From: Chloroflexota bacterium
GTDB taxonomy: Bacteria; Chloroflexota; Anaerolineae; Anaerolineales; Villigracilaceae
Direction of reading: 5' to 3'
DNA length: 8,935 nucleotides
Assembly: GCA_023484185.1 (NCBI GenBank)
Contig: JAMDBC010000081.1
Coordinates: forward strand, 1 to 8,935
The translations under genes were made by a program, and so were the position numbers. The notes beneath the pieces are model-generated. The model saw nothing but the letters and a program-made list of their open reading frames with translations, was not told the origin of the DNA and made no database searches. This document shows positions 6,479 to 8,935 of this stretch, piece by piece; position 1 is the stretch's first letter, and each line of letters opens with the position of its first letter.

Positions 6479-6960
6479 TGCCGAATATTTGCCGCATCAC
6501 TCAAAATGATCTGCCCCGCGTCCGCAAGTTCTGGAAGGAATATTGGGGCGATGAATTCATCGTTGCTCGTGGCATTGTTCATCACCCTGAACTGCTGGAC
6601 GGGTTCTTAGCCTGGGACAACACGGATATCATTGGGTTGATCACTGTTGCACATTCGGGCGATGGTTGCGAAATTATTTCGCTTGATAGTTTGCGGGAAG
6701 ACAAAGGTATCGGCACTGCCTTGATAAACGAGGTTATCAAAGCGGCGCGGGAAAAGGGTTGTAAGCGTCTTTTTCTCATCACAACAAACGATAACCTGCG
6801 TGCGCTTGGCTTTTACCAAAAGCGCGGCTTTGAGATCTCAGCCATTTATCGAGGCGCGGTAAATGAATCTCGAAAAATAAAACCCGGCATCCCATTGATT
6901 GGGATGAATGACATCCCTCTCCATGACGAGATTGAATTGGAATTATTGTTGAACACGTAA
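6478..6960 (+). CDS. GNAT-family N-acetyltransferase
   Basis: 160 residues with the GNAT fold that moves an acetyl group from acetyl-CoA to an amine. Visible motifs: an N-terminal ITQNDLPRVRKF helix, the central strand DIIGLITV (50-57), acetyl-CoA pyrophosphate loop R73-EDKGIGTAL (73-82, the R-x-x-x-G-x-G/A motif A), and motif B NDNLRALGFYQKRGF (104-118). The end HDEIELELLL resembles a subgroup of uncharacterised bacterial GNATs ending in an acidic DEIELE tail. Its ATG overlaps the def stop in TAATG, and no strong Shine-Dalgarno stands before it, so translation probably depends on def. The link to def is suggestive of N-terminal protein processing (compare RimI), but the sequence does not look like a clear RimI, and small-molecule substrates are just as possible. 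Confidence 0.9.
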   Translation: MPNICRITQNDLPRVRKFWKEYWGDEFIVARGIVHHPELLDGFLAWDNTDIIGLITVAHSGDGCEIISLDSLREDKGIGTALINEVIKAAREKGCKRLFLITTNDNLRALGFYQKRGFEISAIYRGAVNESRKIKPGIPLIGMNDIPLHDEIELELLLNT

Positions 6961-6995
6961 GCGAACAGCACAACGATTTTCCTCAACAATTACGC

Positions 6996-8198
6996 ATGCA
7001 TCTCAAACATCTCTCCCTCACCAATTTTCGTAACTTTGCCCGCCTGGATATGAACGTGCCCCGGCGGGTCGTTTTGCTGATGGGAGACAACGCGCAAGGC
7101 AAAACCAGCGTGCTCGAGGCCATTTATTTTTTGGCATCTTTCACATCTTTTCAGACCCACAATGACCGTCAACTGGTTAACTTTCACGAAGCAAGAAATT
7201 CACTGGCGGTGGCGCGCATCGTCGCGGATTATGAACGCAGCGCAAGAAAACACCGCATTGAAGCCCGCCTCATTCTTGAGCCGACCGGCATCAATGGTCA
7301 GCGCCTTCGCAAGGAAATTTTGCTGGACGGCGTGAAGAAGCAGATGAACGAAGTCATCGGCCATTTCAATGCGGTCATCTTCGTGCCGCAAATGTCGCAG
7401 ATCGTTGAGGGCGGGCCGGATGAACGCCGGCGTTATCTCAATCTGGCGCTGGCGCAAGCCGTCCCGGCCTACGCGGGCATGTTGAGTGAATATTCGCAGG
7501 CGCTCAGTCAGCGCAACGCGTTGCTCAAAGCGTTGAACGAACGCGGGGGAAACGGCGACCAGCTCGAAGTCTGGGATGAGACGCTGGCGCGTCTCGGCGC
7601 GCCAATCATCCAATGGCGCATCGAAGCCGTTCAGCAGATCGAACGACTCGCCGCGCGCGTCCACAATGAATTGACTCACGGCCATGAAATTCTGCGATTG
7701 AACTATCAGCCTGCGTATGACCCGCTTCAAAATCCGGACGGGCAAATCGGCCTGCGCTTGACAACGGAAGTCGATCGCTCTGCTCTCAAAACGGACGAGA
7801 TCCGCACGGGCTTTTTGTCTCGTCTGACGGCGCTCCGCTCCGAAGAGATCGCACGCGGCGTGACCACCATCGGCCCGCACCGCGACGAACTGCATTTCCT
7901 CGCCAATGGCATTGACCTCGGCGATTACGGTTCACGCGGACAATTGCGCACGGCTTTGCTGTCTTTGAAGATGGCCGAAGTGAGTTGGATGAAGGAACGC
8001 ACTGGCGAGTGGCCGGTGATCCTACTTGATGAAGTGATGGCCGAACTTGATTTGCAACGCCGCGCAGATTTGCTAAAATATGTCGGCGAGAGCGAACAGG
8101 TTTTATTCACTGCCACCGATGCAAAGATGTTTGCGCCGGAGTTTGTTGAGAAATCAGAAGTATGGAAAGTGCAAGACGGAAAGATTCAAAAAAGTTAA
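6996..8198 (+). CDS. recF: DNA replication and repair protein RecF
   Basis: 400 residues, close to the usual RecF length (about 360-400). RecF is an SMC/ABC-type ATPase that binds gapped DNA and, with RecO and RecR, loads RecA. The opening MHLKHLSLTNFRNF is typical. Walker A is GDNAQGKTS (30-38, Lys36). A family-typical VPQMSQIVEGGPDERRRYLNL stretch follows at about 130-150. The ABC signature is SRGQ (313-316) in DYGSRGQLRTALLSLKMAE. Walker B is VILLDEVMAELD (from 341, Asp345-Glu346). The C-terminus has LFTATD as in RecF. It starts 35 bp after the GNAT stop. No Shine-Dalgarno is visible, so the start rests on homology. The gene is not in the common dnaA-dnaN-recF-gyrB arrangement. Its TAA stop lies inside the left arm of an inverted-repeat element. 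Confidence 0.96.
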   Translation: MHLKHLSLTNFRNFARLDMNVPRRVVLLMGDNAQGKTSVLEAIYFLASFTSFQTHNDRQLVNFHEARNSLAVARIVADYERSARKHRIEARLILEPTGINGQRLRKEILLDGVKKQMNEVIGHFNAVIFVPQMSQIVEGGPDERRRYLNLALAQAVPAYAGMLSEYSQALSQRNALLKALNERGGNGDQLEVWDETLARLGAPIIQWRIEAVQQIERLAARVHNELTHGHEILRLNYQPAYDPLQNPDGQIGLRLTTEVDRSALKTDEIRTGFLSRLTALRSEEIARGVTTIGPHRDELHFLANGIDLGDYGSRGQLRTALLSLKMAEVSWMKERTGEWPVILLDEVMAELDLQRRADLLKYVGESEQVLFTATDAKMFAPEFVEKSEVWKVQDGKIQKS

Positions 8199-8255
8199 CC
8201 GCAAAGAGCGCCAAGAAAAAACAAAAACTTCGCGCACTTTGCGTGCTTCGCGGTT
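8197..8255. repeat. Imperfect inverted-repeat element (AACCGC...GCGGTT) after recF
   Basis: The left arm begins aaccgcaaagagcgccaag at 8197; the right arm ends gcgtgcttcgcggtt at 8255. Arms of 19 nt match at 15 positions, separated by an A-rich middle. I recall similar AACCGCAAAG...CTTTGCGGTT sequences scattered between genes of several phyla; this is memory, not a search. It can fold into a hairpin and may end recF transcription or stabilise its 3' end. The first two bases are part of the recF stop codon. There is no T-tract, so it is not a classic intrinsic terminator. Confidence 0.55.
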
Positions 8256-8274
8256 CAAAATGTTTTTGTGGATT

Positions 8275-8279
8275 AAGGA
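8275..8279 (+). promoter_or_regulatory. Shine-Dalgarno of the cupin gene
   Basis: AAGGA lies 7 nt before the ATG at 8287. It excludes longer in-frame starts that would run back through the inverted-repeat element or into recF, and it favours this ATG over the in-frame ATG at 8260. Confidence 0.7.
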
Positions 8280-8286
8280 ATCGAAA

Positions 8287-8652
8287 ATGACAGTCAAACA
8301 TGCAAGTGATGTCGAAGCAAAAGATGTTGCCGCCGGAAAAAATACGACCATTCAGGTTCTGATCTCTTCCAGAGGAGGCCCGAACTTTGCCCTGCGGAAA
8401 TTCTCCATGCAAAAGGGCGGAGGCATGCCGCGCCACACGAACACCGTCGAGCAACTCGCATCATCCACAATCGGACAGGCCGCCATCACCATCGGCGATG
8501 AGACCCATTACGTCAAAACCGGAGATGTGGTTTTTATCCCCGAAGGCGTGGTGCATTCGTATCAAAATTCGGGCGAAGAGCCGTTTGAGTTCCTGTGCAT
8601 CATCCCCAACAAGGAAGATAAGATCACGATTGTGGATGATGCGAGTTGCTAA
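8287..8652 (+). CDS. Small single-domain cupin, motif 1 altered
   Basis: 121 residues forming one cupin barrel. Motif 1 begins GGGMPRH50TN52TVE55 and motif 2 is GDVVFIPEGVVH90SYQN (79-94). In the HTN-type cupins I know, HTNxVE is followed by HEQYVL and a Gly. Here the seven residues after Glu55 are QLASSTI, which keeps the length but loses the His/Glu positions that normally help bind metal. The bases encoding this stretch are the exact inverted complement of the last 24 bases of the gene (8627-8650). The rest, GQAAITIGDETHYVKTGD onward, reads normally. The protein is therefore probably folded poorly or metal-deficient, or the sequence is an artefact. The substrate of this cupin type is unknown. 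It has its own Shine-Dalgarno and lies 88 bp after recF; a promoter is not evident. Confidence 0.8.
   Translation: MTVKHASDVEAKDVAAGKNTTIQVLISSRGGPNFALRKFSMQKGGGMPRHTNTVEQLASSTIGQAAITIGDETHYVKTGDVVFIPEGVVHSYQNSGEEPFEFLCIIPNKEDKITIVDDASC
8450..8473 (+). repeat. Left arm of perfect 24-bp inverted repeat inside the cupin gene
   Basis: These 24 bases are the exact reverse complement of 8627-8650, with 153 bp between the arms. The match stops on both sides (8449 and 8474 do not pair). This arm replaces the expected second half of cupin motif 1, so it looks like the copied, non-native arm. Confidence 0.95.
8627..8650 (-). repeat. Right arm of perfect 24-bp inverted repeat, at the 3' end of the cupin gene
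   Basis: It encodes the C-terminal residues TIVDDASC and the first base of the TAA stop. The tail looks like an ordinary C-terminus for this kind of cupin, so this arm is probably the original and the arm at 8450-8473 the copy. Confidence 0.95.
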
Positions 8653-8816
8653 GGCCCGGATTTCATGTAAATAATGATGGCATCCTGCCCTTTTCATGTC
8701 ACTCGCCTGATCGACATTTACCGCCAAAACGCTTTTCAACTTTAAACCAGCCTTTTTCCGCGCTTCCCTACAGTTCACTTTTCGGCTGCTAACAGTTCAC
8801 TTTTCAACTCCCGGAT
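8653..8816. other. Intergenic stretch without a recognisable gene
   Basis: No coding region with a ribosome site or family resemblance was found on either strand. It contains two copies of cagttcacttttc (8771-8783 and 8793-8805) and two of cttttcaact (8732-8741 and 8800-8809), close to the end of the IS30-like element. There is no clear terminator hairpin after the cupin. Confidence 0.6.
8771..8805. repeat. Short direct repeat (13 bp, 22-bp period) beside the IS30-like end
   Basis: The 13-mer cagttcacttttc occurs at 8771-8783 and again at 8793-8805. It lies just outside the transposase stop codon. It could belong to the insertion-sequence end or to the target region; the window does not tell which. 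Confidence 0.6.
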
Positions 8817-8935
8817 TCAACTAGCAAGTGCAACCGATGAGTTAAAGAACACCTCAAATGGTGTCCGGAAACGAAGAGATTTTCTGGGTCTTAAATTTAG
8901 TTTATGCATGACCTGCTCGATCTCGACTTGGGAGA
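8817..8935 (-). CDS. IS30-family transposase, C-terminal end only (runs off the right edge)
   Basis: On the minus strand 38 codons are open from the right edge to a TGA at 8819-8817. The protein reads EIEQVMHKLNLRPRKSLRFRTP then FEVFFNSSVALAS. The N-x-RPRK-x-L-x-F-x-TP-x-EVF pattern followed by VAL near the stop is the characteristic C-terminus of IS30-type DDE transposases. IS30 enzymes cut and join the ends of their own element, often through a circular intermediate. In this family the terminal inverted repeat usually lies at or just past the stop; the gattcaactagcaagtgcaa stretch (8814-8833) resembles such an end, from memory. The element therefore probably ends near 8805-8816 and faces away from the cupin's 3' end. 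Whether the rest of the transposase is intact cannot be seen. Confidence 0.8.
   Translation of the reverse strand, partial: SQVEIEQVMHKLNLRPRKSLRFRTPFEVFFNSSVALAS

Noticed and set aside
6985..6990. AACAAT as a leaderless -10 box for recF
   Set aside because: It lies 5 nt before the recF ATG but matches the -10 consensus poorly and has no TGn. Read-through from the GNAT gene is just as likely.
7200..7895. 231-codon open frame antisense to recF
   Set aside because: It lies wholly inside recF, which has all its ATPase motifs. The antisense protein shows no recognisable motif, and its openness follows from recF codon bias.
8080..8286. N-terminal extension of the cupin back into recF
   Set aside because: It overlaps the end of recF in another frame and crosses the inverted-repeat element. 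A good Shine-Dalgarno precedes ATG 8287.
8450..8650. Invertible DNA switch bounded by the 24-bp inverted repeat
   Set aside because: The 153 bp between the arms already encode the normal cupin core in the sense direction. Inversion would destroy the gene, and no recombinase is nearby. A templated copy explains the arms better.
8461..8778. 105-codon minus-strand open frame over the cupin end and intergenic stretch
   Set aside because: Two thirds of it is antisense to the cupin, and no motif or ribosome site was seen.

Overview
The window is bacterial and gene-dense, with nine annotatable protein genes plus the tail of a transposase. Nothing in it identifies the host with certainty. The mix of genes (a cyclic-nucleotide-binding/bPH membrane protein, the CxxS-type redoxin, an HTN-type cupin, an FAD oxidoreductase beside a UPF0104 flippase-like protein), TAnAAT boxes placed 6-7 nt before start codons, and mid-range GC remind me of Anaerolineae (Chloroflexota). 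That placement is from memory, not from a search.

Left part, minus strand (about 3690 to 1): a three-gene operon read right to left. It holds a UPF0104/LPG-synthase-TM flippase-like membrane protein (3671-2607), a polytopic GT-C-like membrane protein (2597-1254), and an FAD-dependent oxidoreductase of the amine-oxidase/UDP-galactopyranose-mutase-like type (1208 to beyond the left edge). The grouping suggests envelope lipid or glycan chemistry. The middle gene is much more AT-rich than its neighbours.

The operon diverges from the rightward genes across only 39 bp (3672-3710). That gap carries back-to-back -10 boxes, each 6-7 nt from its start codon, so both transcripts look leaderless.

Right part, plus strand: a redoxin/thioredoxin-fold protein with a CPHS active site (3711-4214), a cyclic-nucleotide-binding protein with two duplicated TM-pair + bacterial PH units (4227-5921), peptide deformylase def (5951-6478) coupled by a 1-base overlap to a GNAT acetyltransferase (6478-6960), recF (6996-8198), and a small cupin (8287-8652). 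A short inverted-repeat element (8197-8255) sits between recF and the cupin. After the cupin come 164 bp without a gene, and then the C-terminal end of an IS30-family transposase on the minus strand (8817 to the right edge).

I see no defence system, CRISPR array, RNA gene or obviously new multi-gene system. The strongest oddity is in the cupin. A perfect 24-bp inverted copy of the 3' end of the gene occupies the place where this family normally has part of its metal-binding motif, with the reading frame and length kept. This looks like a templated (template-switch) mutation or an assembly/amplification artefact. Secondary oddities are stop codons embedded in -10 boxes, a 21-bp tandem repeat at the start of the flippase-like gene, and the AT-rich insert gene.
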